DNA of 64,000 nucleotides from Halicephalobus mephisto. Lineage: Eukaryota; Nematoda; Chromadorea; Rhabditida; Panagrolaimidae. Position numbers and translations under genes: made by a program. The stretch is taken from assembly GCA_009193035.1 (NCBI GenBank), contig SWDT01000013.1:62001-126000 (forward strand). Reading direction: 5' to 3'. Below are positions 13,000 through 24,754 of this stretch, one piece after another; position 1 is the first letter of the stretch, and every line of letters starts with the position of its first letter. The notes below the pieces were generated by a model, which saw only the letters and a program-made list of their open reading frames with translations, was not told where the DNA came from and made no database searches.

Positions 13000-13200
13000 T
13001 GAGAACTGGAAAGGAGGAAAATAGGGAGCGAACGTCGCTGGGGAGTTGGCGTGCAGCCTTAGGGGAGCTGCCCCAGGGCCTGCAACCCGGACATGGTGGA
13101 GAGGACCGGGAGTCTGCTAAAACGCTCCAGAAGTGGCAACTCGACGGAGACCGACATCAACATCGATGACCAGACCCCTCCCCGTACCCACACTTGATAC
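13000..13200 (+). other. GC-rich island with a possible small coding exon (13093-13197)
   Basis: This is an unusually GC-rich 200 nt. From ATG 13093 to TGA 13195-13197 a 34-codon frame uses codons like the window's real genes (GAC, ATC, AAC, GAT, CCT, CGT). Its product is hydrophilic, with a basic KRSRSG stretch, an acidic ETDINIDD stretch and a TPPRTHT tail. The frame stays open back to 13063, just after a CCTTAG that could be an acceptor. It could be a terminal exon, a micropeptide or chance. I recognise no family. Two more GC-rich clumps lie at 13265-13350 and 13575-13640. Confidence 0.25.
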
Positions 13201-13744
13201 TTTGTAAATTTACAATGAAATTTTTAAATTTTTAACAATATTTTTAAAAATGACGTATTTAGAGATATATCAGTGTCCCATCGAAGACGGCGTCTTTTCG
13301 AACGCCATCTTGACTCATTTTACAACTTCCTCCCCCGGCCCGAACCGATGAGGGAAATTTTCAAAGTTTCATTGTTTACGTAGTTTTTGATTTCAATTTT
13401 TAAAAATTTCCAAAATATTTCACAATTGGGAAATTTAAATTCCATAATCACCATTTTTAAATATTTAAATTTTTAAACTTTGTTAATTTTGCAAAATTTT
13501 ATATTTGTTAATTTTGTTTTTCGTTCTAAAAGGACATTTTTACAAAAAAACAATTTTTTTCTGTTCTATGTTTTGACGTAGATCACATTTCCCCTCAAGA
13601 CCCGGCCGACGGAGTACTCTTCCGTAAGATTTGTCTCGTAGTAAACACGTCACTAATAATAAAAAAACAAAAATAATCTTAATCACAAAAGTTTTTAAAT
13701 TAGATTTTTTATACAAATTTCCAAATACGCTTAAAAAGAACTTT

Positions 13745-14100
13745 TAATTTTCGCTGGCGAATTTCCGGAGAAAATTTTAATTTTAATTTTATATATTTTT
13801 AAAAATAAACAAATTTAGGAAAAGAATTGATTTTTCCTACTGTATTTTTTAAAAATTCTATTGTATTAAATATCTACATTCGCCTAAAAATAAACGAACT
13901 TTTAATTTTCGCTGGCGAATTTCCGATGAAAATTTTAATTTTAATTTTATATATTTTTAAAAATAAACAAATTTGGGAAGAGAATTTATTTTCTTACTGT
14001 ATCTTTTTAAATGATTATTGTGTTAATATCTATATTCGCCTAAAAATCAGCGAACTTTTAATTGTCGCTGGCGAATTTCCGGTGAAAGTTTGTTTTCATA
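13745..14100. repeat. 157-nt tandem array, about 2.3 copies
   Basis: TCGCTGGCGAATTTCCG occurs at 13751, 13909 and 14065, 156-158 nt apart, with conserved TATATTCGCCTAAAAAT and TTTAATTTTATATATTTTT in between. The CGCTGGCGA core is a short inverted repeat. Confidence 0.85.
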
Positions 14101-14609
14101 CCTTCTTAGATTACTAACATAAGATTCCCACTTGTGCTTTAGAAAAAACGAATCCCCAGCAGGATTGACTTAACTTTTTATTCTTTTATTTCTGCACATA
14201 ATTCCGTTCTCGCTTGACAACAAACGCCTCATCATCGGCACCAGATTTACGGCGAAAATTAATTTTATCTTTTTCAGCAGTTATAATTTTTAATTTTTTA
14301 TGCTTCTTTGTTGAAAACAAAAACTCATTATTCAGCAATACTTAAGTCTGTGGTTTTCCAATTAAAACAAAGTCATGCGATTTTTTAAATTAAAAAATAT
14401 ATTTTCAAAGTTGAGCCAATGTTGAAAACAAAAATTTTTTACAAACTTGAATATTATTTTTTTAAGTGAAGGCTAGAACAATAGAAATTAATTTCATTAA
14501 GGAAAACAAAGAAATCAAAAATATGTTTTTTAACGGAAACGGTACTTCAGAAAAGGGCAGTTTACCTCCGTGCCGACTTCAGCCAGTCCCCAGACGAACC
14601 GTTTTTATA

Positions 14610-15180
14610 GTTCTTATTTTTTCAATTTCTGTTGATAAAACTTGTATTTTTCTAACCTCTGGAAATTCTCGTCTAGAAAGTTCTACAGTAATTCTTAATT
14701 TTTATAAAAATAAATATACTCTGAAATTAAATATCGTTATTTTTTATAAAACATCTTTTACTTTTTTACTTTTTATTGATAAAACTTGTATTTTTCTAAC
14801 CTCTGGAAATTCTCGTCTAGAATATTCTACAGTAATTCTTAATTTCTATAAAAATAAATATACTTTAAAATTAAATATAGTTATTTTTTTTATAAAACAT
14901 CTTTTACTTTTTCAATTTCTGTTGATAAAACTTGTATTTTTCTAACCTCTGGAAATTCTCGTCTAGAATATTCTACAGTAATTTTTAATTTTTATAAAAA
15001 TAAATATACTCTAAAATTAAATATAGTTATTTTTTTTATAAAACATTTTTTACTTTTTCAATTTCTGTTGATAAAACATACTTTTTCTAAAAATTTTACA
15101 ATAATTTTAAATTTTCATAAAAATGTAAATATATTTCAGAATTGAATATAGTTATTTTTTTATAAAACATTCTTTTCTAA
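14610..15180. repeat. About 145-nt tandem array, four copies
   Basis: TTGATAAAACTTGTATTTTT followed by CTAACCTCTGGAAATTCTCG begins at 14632, 14776 and 14922, with a diverged fourth copy from 15068. Spacing is 144-146 nt. Each copy includes TCTACAGTAATTCTTAATTT. The 159-codon plus frame here (14466-14945) is a translation of the repeats. Confidence 0.85.
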
Positions 15181-16110
15181 TTTTTTTAATTTTGGATAAA
15201 TAGATTTTTGTAAATTTTAGGAATTTTTAAAAAATTATAACATTTTAAAATTTCTACAGTACTGTAGATTTATCCCAAAAAATTTATTTCTTTTATTGAA
15301 ATAATTTTTAAATTTTATTTTTGCTGATGAAATTTTGTGAATTTCCAAGTTTTAAAATTCGTGTCGAGAGCATTTTAAAATGATGTCATTTCTCACTCTT
15401 TACAGTAATGCAGCTTTATTCCAAAACACAATGTAGTTATTTTATTAAAAATTTTTTATTTTTTCATTTCTGCAAATTATACTTTTGTAGGTCTCTAAAA
15501 AGTTCCACAAATTCGTGTCGAAAGAAAATTCATAATGATGTCAATGTTCAATTTTTACAGTAATTTAATTTTATTTCAAAATCGAACACATTTATTTTTT
15601 TTTAATTTTTTAAAAATTATTATTTTTTTAAATTTTTTTTAAATATTTTATTTTTTATTTTAAAAAATTTTTTTTTTAATTTTTTAAAATTATTTTTTTT
15701 AAATATTTTATTTTTATTTTTAAATTTTATAAAAATTGAAAATTTAAATTTTTTCGTGTCGAGACAGAATTTTAAAATTTAAACTTTTGTTGGAATGACT
15801 TTTGATTCGGAAAATTCGAAGAAAATTGAAACTATCAATTTAAGTAAAATATTGTGCATTTTTTCGAAATAGAAAAATTTTTAAGTGTTATTTTGAAGCA
15901 AAAAGTCTAAATTTTGACGTTTGACTTTGATAAAACAGAACGCTGAATTCAAATTGAACTAATTTGAATCTGAAAATTAAAGAATTATGTATTCCATTTC
16001 AGCAAAGTTCAAAGTCGAATTTGATGATTAAAATTCAAAGTCAAAATTCGAAATGAAAGTTGATGGTCGAATTTCGAAATCTAAATTCCATGTTAAAATT
16101 TAAAGCTCAA
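15180..16110. other. AT-rich stretch without genes
   Basis: 15590-15740 is nearly pure A/T. The rest is unique AT-rich sequence, with nothing recognisable on either strand. Confidence 0.45.
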
Positions 16111-16390
16111 GTTGGAAATCAAAATTTTCTGTTAATGTTCGAAGTTAAAATTTTCTGTTAGAGTTCGAAATTAAAATTTTCTGTTAAAGTTCGAAATCGA
16201 AGTTTTCTGTTAAAGTTTGAAATTAAAATTTTCTGTTAGAGTTCGAAGTCGAAGTTTTATGTTAATGTTCTAAATCGAAGTTTTCTGTTAAAGTTCGAAA
16301 TTAAAATTTTCTTTTAAAGTTCGAAGTTAAAATTTTCTGTTAATGTTTGAAATCGAAATTTTCTGTTAAAGTTTAAAGTTAGAAATCCAA
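16110..16390. repeat. 26-nt tandem array, about ten copies
   Basis: TTTTCTGTTAAAGTTCGAAA with AA/TCGAAG or TTAAAA linkers recurs every 26 nt (TTTTCT at 16125, 16151, 16177, 16203, 16229 and onward to about 16370). 16400-16840 shows nothing recognisable. Confidence 0.85.
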
Positions 16391-16839
16391 GTTTGAGGTC
16401 CAAATGTGAACTTTTTGTTCTGAGATACGACTTTTAAATCATGGTTTCATTTGGAAAATTCAAATAAATTCTATTTTAAAAATTTTAAAAACATCTGAAA
16501 ATTATGTGTTCAAACAAAAAGTGCGAATTTCGATCTCGACCTTTGAATTTGGCTTTTAATAAAAAAAACAGAAAAATCAGAATCGATGAAATTTCGTAAC
16601 AACACCCATTTTTGATTTTTAGTCATCCGATTATTTATTATTTAATATAAACTTTATTTTTAATCTGTTTTTAATTTTTACTTTAGAATAACCTATAAAC
16701 ACCGAGATCTATATCCACATCCCTAATCCGATTGAATTGCAACAAGTTATAATCCTGACATCTTTGGTTTTCAAAATTTTAATTCAAAAAAAGGAATTTT
16801 TACTTAAAAATTTGAGAATTTTAGTTTAAAAAATTAGAA

Positions 16840-17140
16840 ATTTTTATATTTTCGTTTTTATTAAAGAAATTTGAATGTTTTAATTTAAAAAATTTAAATA
16901 TTTTTATTTTTTTATTAAAGAAATTTAAATATTTTTGTTTTTATTAAAGAAATTTGAATATTTTTACTTTTTTATTAAAGAAATTTGAATATTTTTATGT
17001 TTTTATTTAAAAAATCTAAATATTTTTATTTTTATTAAAGAAATTTGAATATTTTTATGTTTTTTTTATTTTTTTTATTTAAAAAATCTAAATATTTTTA
17101 TTTTTATTAAAGAAATTTGAATATTTTTTACATATTTTTA
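16840..17140. repeat. AT-rich tandem repeat
   Basis: ATTAAAGAAATTTGAATATT with TTTATTTAAAAAATCTAAAT repeats seven or eight times, in loosely 40- and 80-nt steps. It ends about 100 nt before the first GPCR exon. Confidence 0.7.
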
Positions 17141-17237
17141 AAAAAATTGAATTTTCTAATTTAAAAAACCGCGAATTTTTATATTCATTGCCTCTGGGAG
17201 GTGTGGTGTGAATTTGATCTCATTTTTGCTTTTTCAG

Positions 17238-20200
17238 ATTTTTCATCAAAATTGAAAAAGAAAAAATTTTGAAGAATTTTTTCACGGACTTGTTCCGTCA
17301 AATTTTTCTCCTGAGTGCCTCTGAGATGGAATTTCCGTATTTGGCAACGGCTAACCTCGGGATTATCGTCGTTGGATGCCTCGGGAACTTGTTGTCGTTG
17401 ACACTTTTCCTGAGGCAGACCTCGTCGGTGAACACTCTCCTGGCTGCCTTGTCCTTCGTCGACATGTGCTTGTTGTTGATCGCTATCCCCGTCTTCGTCA
17501 TGCCCAATATGTAAGTCACAATTAACGTCCTGCATTACGGTGGAATTTAGGCCAATGTCGACGTTTTCATATTATCCGTATATTTTGAAATACGTCTACC
17601 CGATCAACCTCATGATGCAGACATGCTCAATGTGAGTTAATAAAACCAAAAAATTCAAAAACATCTTTCAAAAATTCTAGAAAAAAAAATTTAAATAACT
17701 GCAAAAAATTTTTATAACTTCGAAAAAAAATTTAAATAATTTAAAAAAAACTTTTTATATATTTTTGAAAAAAATCTCACATAACTTTAAAAAAATTTAA
17801 ATAACTTCAAAAAAATTTAAATAACTTCAAAAAAAATTTAAATAACTTCAAAAAAAATTTAAATAATTTAAAAAAAATTTAAATAATTTTAAAAAAATTT
17901 AAATAATTTTAAAAAAATTTAAATAACTTATATAAAAATTTTTTTGGAGTTATTTAAATTTTTTTCGAACCCCAAAAAAAAAGTTAAATAATTTCAAAAA
18001 ACATTTTTTTATAATTATATTTTTGAAAAATTTTGCATGATTTTAATTTTTGAAATTTTGTTTTTTATTTTAAAAAATTTTTTTGCAACTTTTTGAAGAA
18101 TTTTTTTTTTAATTTTGAAGCAAAAAATTTTTATTTGTTTAATTTTTTCCATGACGAAGTAATTTTTTTCAATTTTTAATATGTGTGTGTTCATTAAACG
18201 TATTTGAACAGGTACGTAACACGGACAAGATTAAAAACGATTTTTCTGATATTTAATTTTAAAAAATTAAAATTTTTATATTTTTGCAAAAATTAAAAAA
18301 AGCAATCAATATCATTTTAAAATAATTATAATTTTATGTTTCCAGAATACAGTAAGAAATTTTTAAAATTTTCCAATTTTTTTAATTTTTTAATTTTTAA
18401 AATTTTCTAATTTTTTAATTTTTTTTAATTTTAAAATTTTTTTTAATTTTTAATTTTTTTAAATATTAAAATTTTCTAATTTTTTTATTTTTTTTAATTT
18501 AAAAATTTTTCTAATTTTTTTATTTTTAAAATTTCTTTATTTTTAATATTTTTTTTAATATTAAAATTTGTTTGATTTTTTGGAATTTTTAGAACATTTC
18601 AGAATTCAATTAAAAATTACACAATTTTTTAGAATTTTAGAATTTAAAGAAAATTTTTAACGTCTTTGAAAATCTCACGGAAGTTTCGGAATTTTTAGAA
18701 CATTTCAGAATTCGATTAAAAATTACACAGCTTTTTAGGATGAAATAAAAAATTCTGAACTTTTTGAAACTTTCATAGGAGTTTCTGAGACTTTTTGGAA
18801 TTTTTTAGAATTTTTGGAACATTCCAAAATCCAAAAAATTTTAGAATTCTTCAGTTTCACAGATTTCCAAAATTTTAAAAATTTTAGAATTCATAAAAAA
18901 TATTTAAAATTTCGAAACATTCCAAAATTTTAAAAATTTTAGAATTCATAAAAAATATTTAAAAATTAAAAATTTCAAAATTTCGAAATATTTCAGAATC
19001 CAAAAAAATTTCAATTTTTTCGAAATATCTTATATCTTTCTAGAATATATTAAAAACTTTTGAAAATTTCCAGAATATTACAGATTTTTAAATCTTTCTG
19101 AATCCAATAAAACTTTTCAAAACTATTTTAAGACTAAAATTCTGAATATTTCTAAAAAGTCCCGTAAATTCATATTTAAACAATTTCACAATGATGTTTA
19201 TTTTAAATCTACAATAATAAGATTTAATTTTTTAAACGAATTATGTACAGTTGAATCTCGATATAAGGCACCCTCAAGGGACTGGACAAATCGTGTCTTT
19301 TATCGAAGATCGAATATAACTAAAATTCCTTAAAATCGTGTTTTATAGCATGAGGTGTCTTATATTGAGGGTGCGTAATAGCGAGGCGCACTGAAACCGT
19401 GTCTTATAACCTAGGTGTGTTATATCGAAATTCCACTATATAAGAATGAATTTTTATTTTTCTTTGGATAAAGAATGAGACTGGAAAGGGGAGCGGTAGC
19501 CTGAATATCAGGGAGCGTGGAGTACTGTAGGCCTGCTGAGACGCCCGGTTGTCTCGCGTGGGAGTTGTGACAAGTGACTATATTCTCTGCCTTAGGTTTA
19601 GTAAAGATTGTCATTTTGCTTTTTTTCTATCCTAATATTTTAAAGTAAGTTTCATTTTTGACTTTTTAGTTACATCATGGTGCTGATTACGATGGAGCGG
19701 TGGACGGCGGTGTGTCGTCCTCTCCAGGTCCGGATCTGGTGTACCCCGAAGACGTCCCTAAGAGCCCTCTGTGGGATCGTCGTCTTCGCCATCTGCTACA
19801 ACAGCGTCAGATTCCTGGAGTATTCCGTCGTGTATTCAGGAAACGACACGTATTACGAGAAAAATCTCCGAAGTTTGGAGTTGCATCCGAATTACATGAT
19901 TTACTACAACACGGGTTTATATTTATTAACTCATTTTCTGATTCCCTTTGGCGTCATAATCATTATGAACGGGCATGTCTGTAAATCCATAATTGCTTTA
20001 AGAAGAGCAAGACTGATGTTGACGCGACAACAGCAGAGGGAACAAAGTACGACCATGATGCTGCTGGTCGTGACGTTGATTTTTGCCGTCTGCAACACGC
20101 TTCCGTTTTTACTCAACTTTGCTGAATGCATTAAGCCGGATCTGTTCGAAGATCCAAAAACAGCTGGATTCGCGTTTTCTTTGAATGATGTCAGTAATTC

Positions 20201-21163
20201 TTTGGTCATGCTGAATTCGGCGACGACGTTCATAGTTTATCTGGCGTTTAGTGAGAAATACAGACAAGGAGCAGTGTGGATATTAACGTGAGTCTTTATA
20301 CTTGTAAAAACACTCTTCATATATGAAAACTTAATTTCGGCATAAAATCCCCAATTCTATACTTGAAGATCAATTTTTATATATCAAACTTTAATTTCGA
20401 CATATAAAATCCTCAATTCTATGTTTAAAGATCAATTTTTATATATGGAAGTTGGTTTTTGCTTTGTTAAAATTGATTTTTGTACATTGAAACTAAAGCT
20501 TCATATATTGAAGACCTTTAAAATTGCTAATGTCGTTTTTTCAGTGGGTGTTGCTGTTCCTATCAGAAAGACGTCAAGTACAACTCCCTCCGATCGAGGA
20601 CCCACTCGTTACATGCCAACTCGTCTTTCTACCGACACTCGATGAGGGACTCTCAACGGGGGTCCCAGGAGCTCTTCCTCAAGCCTCTCTCCAGGGCGGA
20701 ACGGGCGTCTTCTGAATACAACGAAAGAATCAAGAAACCTCCTTTCTGCATCAGAGCCGAAAGTGAACGCACTACATCCAAGGCTTTGAACACTTTGTCC
20801 GCAGTCAATAGGTTCAGAAACAAGGACAAATCGATCGAGAAGGAGTCTCCGCTTGTTCGAAATACCTTGAAACCTTGCAGACAACAAAGTCAACCAGGAA
20901 ACAGGGTCCCTGAGCCTCTCATTATCGAACAACGAAGGATGAGCGATAACCCCCAGGTCTTGAGGTCGAACACCCTGTCGACTCCCTCGGAGAATTCCAT
21001 TCCCATCAATGTCGTCGACAGTCCTAAAAAAAAGTTCTCAACCTCCTCGTCTAGTCCGCAAAGCCCCAATTCAGGCCCAGATTCCCCCGTCCCGTCTGTC
21101 GTCATCACTTTGCTCAAGGATTCGTCTTCAGCTTCTACTGAAGTCCTCCAATCTCCAGAATAG
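17238..21163 (+). CDS. FMRFamide-receptor-like neuropeptide GPCR
   Basis: A rhodopsin-class seven-transmembrane receptor, expected at the plasma membrane of neurons or muscle as a receptor for an amidated peptide. Exons are 17238-17510, 17551-17631, 19670-20287 and 20545-21163. From ATG 17326 the product would be 500 residues. Visible hallmarks are TM1 starting GIIVVGCLGN, an ERW(TAVCRPL) motif in place of DRY at residues 98-100, the third-loop signature RQQQREQSTT, and NSATTFIVY in TM7. These together are typical of FMRFamide receptors. The C-terminal tail is about 200 residues and rich in S, P and R. A strong acceptor (TTTTTCAG) at 17237 keeps the frame open upstream of ATG 17326, so a short N-terminal exon is probably missing from this model. 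Intron 1 is 40 nt. Intron 2 (2 kb) contains a pogo-like MITE. Confidence 0.88.
17632..19240. repeat. Low-complexity bulk of GPCR intron 2
   Basis: About 1.6 kb of AT-only DNA with short repeats: AATAACTTCAAAAAAATTTA at 17790-17930, TTTTTAATTTTAAAATTTT at 18360-18560, and degenerate GAATTTTTAGAACATTTC units at 18580-19100. No exon or RNA gene is seen. Confidence 0.55.
19246..19438. mobile_element. pogo/Tigger-like MITE in GPCR intron 2
   Basis: A 189-nt element (19248-19436) starts CAGTTGAATCTCGATATAA and ends with the inverted TTATATCGAAATTCCACTA. The two 19-nt ends match at about 15 positions. It is flanked by TA on both sides, the target-site duplication of Tc1/mariner/pogo transposons. 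This CAGT-GAA-TCTCGATATAA end is characteristic of pogo-type elements in many animals. The interior has no transposase frame but contains a second inverted pair (GCACCCTCAA ... TTGAGGGTGC), so it is a nonautonomous derivative. Confidence 0.75.
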
Positions 21164-21174
21164 CCAAAATAGGA

Positions 21175-21450
21175 AAAATCAACTTTTTGTTTTCTTCAGG
21201 ACCAATATTCACCAAAACTGAATTTTCTGGTCTTAAGATGAAAACGTATCTTTCTTTTCAGGAGCAATTTTTACTGAAAACATCTTCTTTGGTCCTGAAA
21301 AGAAAATTTATATTTCCTCGTCGGGACCAATGTTTATTAAGACATTTTTCCGGTCTCGAGACGAAAGTATACTTTTCTCGTCAGGACCAATATCATCAAA
21401 TTTTTTCTGGTCCTAAGGAAAAAATATCGAATGTACAGTCAAATGATCTC
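21175..21450. repeat. About 60-nt degenerate tandem repeat in the 3' flank
   Basis: Four or five units contain TTTTCTGGTC(C/T)T(A/G)AG followed by ACGAAAxT and TCTTCAGGACCAATATTCA. Single relatives of the CTGGTCTCGAGACGAAAAT phrase lie at about 48945 and elsewhere. The array probably forms the 3' UTR of the preceding GPCR. Confidence 0.6.
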
Positions 21451-21482
21451 TTCACTTTTGAATCTCAAAACTTGTACCAATG

Positions 21483-21509
21483 AATAAAAATAAAAAAAAT
21501 TGATTTATT
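21483..21509. terminator. Back-to-back polyadenylation signals of two converging GPCR genes
   Basis: AATAAA at 21483-21488 serves the plus-strand GPCR, about 320 nt after its stop. TTTATT at 21504-21509 reads AATAAA on the minus strand, about 50 nt after the other GPCR's stop at 21556. The two transcripts would therefore overlap or abut at their 3' ends. Confidence 0.5.
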
Positions 21510-21555
21510 TACAAAGTTAAGAAAATTCTAGAATATGATTGGATCAACTTCAACC

Positions 21556-24500
21556 CTAGAGCATCCAAGTCGCTGTCGAATCATCGCCACCGGGGTCCTT
21601 CTCGGTGATGTTATTTTCAGTAGCATCTTCGATTTGGGGTTTGTAAACTGGATTTTTTTGGGAATTTTCGGTTATCGTAATCGGGAGATATTCCATTTTT
21701 TTTGTTTTTGTGTCCGAAAAACAAGCCCTTAATTCCTCGAAAGTGGACTTGGAAGCATCGTAGATTTCTTGATTACAGGAACAATAAACAGGAAATCTGA
21801 TAGTACTGTAATTAAAGTAGTTACTTAAGCAGTTAAATGCGGATTTACCTGGATATCAACACGGACAAAGACATGATGTCGTTGATGTAGGAATATATTT
21901 CGGCATAACTGTCCTCCAACTCGGCTTTACTGAGGGCTTCCCATACCGTAATGATCACCTGGAGGGTCTGGCCCACAATGTAGAGGGAGACCAGAGCTAT
22001 CAGAGCTCGAGTGGCGTCCTGCAAACAATTTTAATTTCTAATTTTTAAATTTTCCAATTCTCAATTTTTTTTAAATTTTAAAACTAAATTGTTGTAATTT
22101 CAAATTTTTCCAACTTTCAAAATTCTTAATTTTCTTACATTTCTTTAAATTTCTAAGTTCTTCAAATTTTAAAATTTCTACTTTTTTATATTTCTAAATT
22201 TTTAAAACTTAAAATTTCTAAATTCTTTAAATTTCTAAATTTTTAAAATTTTTATATTTCTAAAATTCTAAATTCTTCAAATCTTTATATTTCTAAAATT
22301 CTAAATTTTTTAAATTTCTAAATTCTTCAAATTTTTTTATTTCTAAAATTCTAAATTCCTTAAATTTCTAAAATTCTAAATTCTTCAAATTTTAATATTT
22401 CTAAATTCTTTATCTAACCTTCAAATTACTCTTGTTGTTGTTTTGTTCTTTCCTCAAAGTCCTGATGATCATGACATTCATTAAAATTAAGGCTATGAAT
22501 GGCAGAACTCTGTCGAAAACATTTCTCGCCACAAACATCCACCAGAACCTGAAAAATTAATGAATAATTTTCAGTTTTTTTACAATAAATTATTTTTAAA
22601 AATATTCGACAATTTTCTGGAATTATGTATTTTATGGAGGATTTTTTCCTAAAAATCGGTCAAATTCGAATTTTCTAGAAAAATTCGCTCTTATTGAGAC
22701 CTCCTAAAATAATTTACACCATACAAGGTCAAAATTCTCCAAACCTGTTATTTAATAAATAATATACACACAAAAGAGTACATTAAAAAGGTTGTAATGC
22801 ATCATATACATTATATTCAATATATCAGATGTATTATATCCAATATATCAGATGCATTATATTCAATATATCAGATGTATTATATTCAATGTATCATATA
22901 AATTATATTCAATATATCAGATGTATTATATCCAATGTATTCATACAGTATATACAATACATTGATATCAACTTAGTGTATCTCTACATTGAACATAATG
23001 TATCTGGTACATTACAGGCGGTTTTATCTGCTCGGTAAATTAAATACCATGTATCGTTTTCGATATGTAATATAGTTAAAACTTTAATAATAAAATGAAT
23101 ATAATATATAAGATATACCAGGACTAACAATAAGGACAGGACACTTGCAGATGTTCTGCAATCACGTGTAACTGAACGTAATCGACACATAAGAACTGCT
23201 GACTACAGTACTCATATATTGGATTCTAAATAACCATAGTCGATGGTAGGGTTGTAATTCTAAAAAGGTTGATTCTAATTGAGCACAATCAACATGTTTA
23301 TGCTTTTTAATTGCAGAAAGAAAGGTCTGAACATTTTGATCGTGCTCAATTAGGACCACCTTTCGTTGGATTACAGCCCTACCATCGACTATGGTTATTT
23401 AGAATCCAATATATGAGTACCGTAGTCGGCAGGTCTTACGTGTTGACTACGTTCCGTCAGACGAGATTTCAAAACACTTGTGTTGCTAATCAACTAACAC
23501 TGCTTAATCTACAGTATGAACATCCTTACTAGCACGAGGGCTTTAAGAGTAAGCTCTCTAAATTAGTTACGTCTTGCGAGGACTAATTCCATCTTAACAC
23601 ACACCACTGACTCACCTGTAATCTGGATGCATTGCCAGAGGGGTTGCAACCACGTCATATCTGGACCATTCCGTGCAATTCGGATTTTCAGCATGTGCTA
23701 ATTCGAAGTACGTACAAAATTTATAAAAAAATGCAAAACAAATACAAACGAAACAGACTGCGGGTCGTTTTCGTTCAAGCAACCTAAATCCAAAGATTAC
23801 AAAAATCCGAAAACATCCACCATACTGTCTGAAAACTTCCAACTTTGGAGATTTCGAAGTCCGTAAAAGTCTTTCTACCGTAGCCATGAAGATAAGCAAC
23901 ATTGATCCAAACATAGCCGTATTCGATATCGTCATCATTGGGACCAGATAAGTCAAAAACAAATGATACAACCACAGTAATCCGAATTGATCAAAATACA
24001 CCTAAAAGTACTTTTTATTTTTTTAAACTTACAGTAACCCACCGGAACAGACATGAGCAAGATGTAATTGATGGCCAGAATAATATCCAGTATAGCCAAA
24101 ATACCAAAGTAGTAAAGAGGCGACAACCTGAGGGATTTGTTTTTGACGAAAACCAAAGTATAAAAAGAATTAAAAAACAGGTTGAGCAATGCAACAGCCG
24201 TCCCGAAGACGCCGATTAAGTAGATTTTTATGTGAAGGTACTCAGTGCCCTGGAGAGATTTTAGAAAATTTAAATTTAAAAATTAAAACTTTAAATATAA
24301 ATTTTAATTTTAAATTAAAAAATTGAAATATAAGTATAAATTTTAAAATTGAAATATAAGTATAAATTTTAAATTTAAATATAAACATAAACATAAATTT
24401 TAAATTAAAACTTTAAATATAAACATAAATTTAAAAATTAAAACTTCTTTGAAAAATTAAATATGCATAAAAATTTACTTTTATTTAAAAAATCTAAAAA

Positions 24501-24754
24501 AGTAAATTTGTTTAAAAATTAAAATTCAAAAAAATCTAAATTAAAACAAAATTTATCAAGTATACTGTAGTGTCTAGTTTTAATTTTAAAAGTCAAAAAT
24601 TCAAAAAATTAAATATAAAAGTTATCGAAATAAAAATTTCTACAGTACTTGAGTGATTGTAAATTTCGCAACTTACATTGTAGGCACAGTCAGATTCCAT
24701 GATATATTCGTCCGGATTCCCGACAATGTCAGTTATTTCTGGATCGTCTGCCAT
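21556..24754 (-). CDS. FMRFamide-receptor-family-like GPCR
   Basis: A second rhodopsin-class receptor of 403 residues. Exons on the minus strand are 24754-24677, 24249-24043, 24001-23616, 22548-22419, 22018-21849 and 21796-21556; all junction phases agree. It has TM1 with VALLNLFFNS, an ER motif (VERLL, residues 137-141) replacing DRY, GGC-FRIF in loop 2, and an SRFPVYCSCN motif closing TM7, as in nematode FRPR-type receptors. The acidic tail is about 70 residues. The exon 2 donor is GTGGGT. A more canonical GTAAGT 10 nt downstream would leave a 31-nt intron and a stop, so GTGGGT (41-nt intron) is preferred. An in-frame ATG at 24787 could add 11 residues. The ligand is unknown; identity is firm at family level only. 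Confidence 0.85.
22766..23000. repeat. 23-nt tandem array in a TIR-like element
   Basis: ATGTATTATATTCAATATATCAG repeats about five times from 22805 to 22940, with a 23-nt period (CAGATG at 22826 and 22849). The array is preceded by ACACAAAAGAGTACATTA, which matches the terminal repeat of elements at 29123 and 44343. It lies in intron 3 of the minus-strand GPCR. Confidence 0.6.
23175..23453. repeat. Inverted repeat with 116-bp arms in a GPCR intron
   Basis: The left arm 23175-23290 and right arm 23338-23453 are reverse complements over their whole length, with perhaps 85-90% identity, separated by 47 nt. The best-matched core includes ATATATTGGATTCTAAATAA and CCATAGTCGATGGTAGGG. The intron transcript would fold into one long hairpin. 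No transposase frame is present, so it is either a MITE or a source of double-stranded RNA. Confidence 0.8.

Noticed and set aside
14466..14945. 159-codon plus-strand frame
   Set aside because: It translates the roughly 145-nt repeats; hydrophobic low-complexity product, no splice logic.
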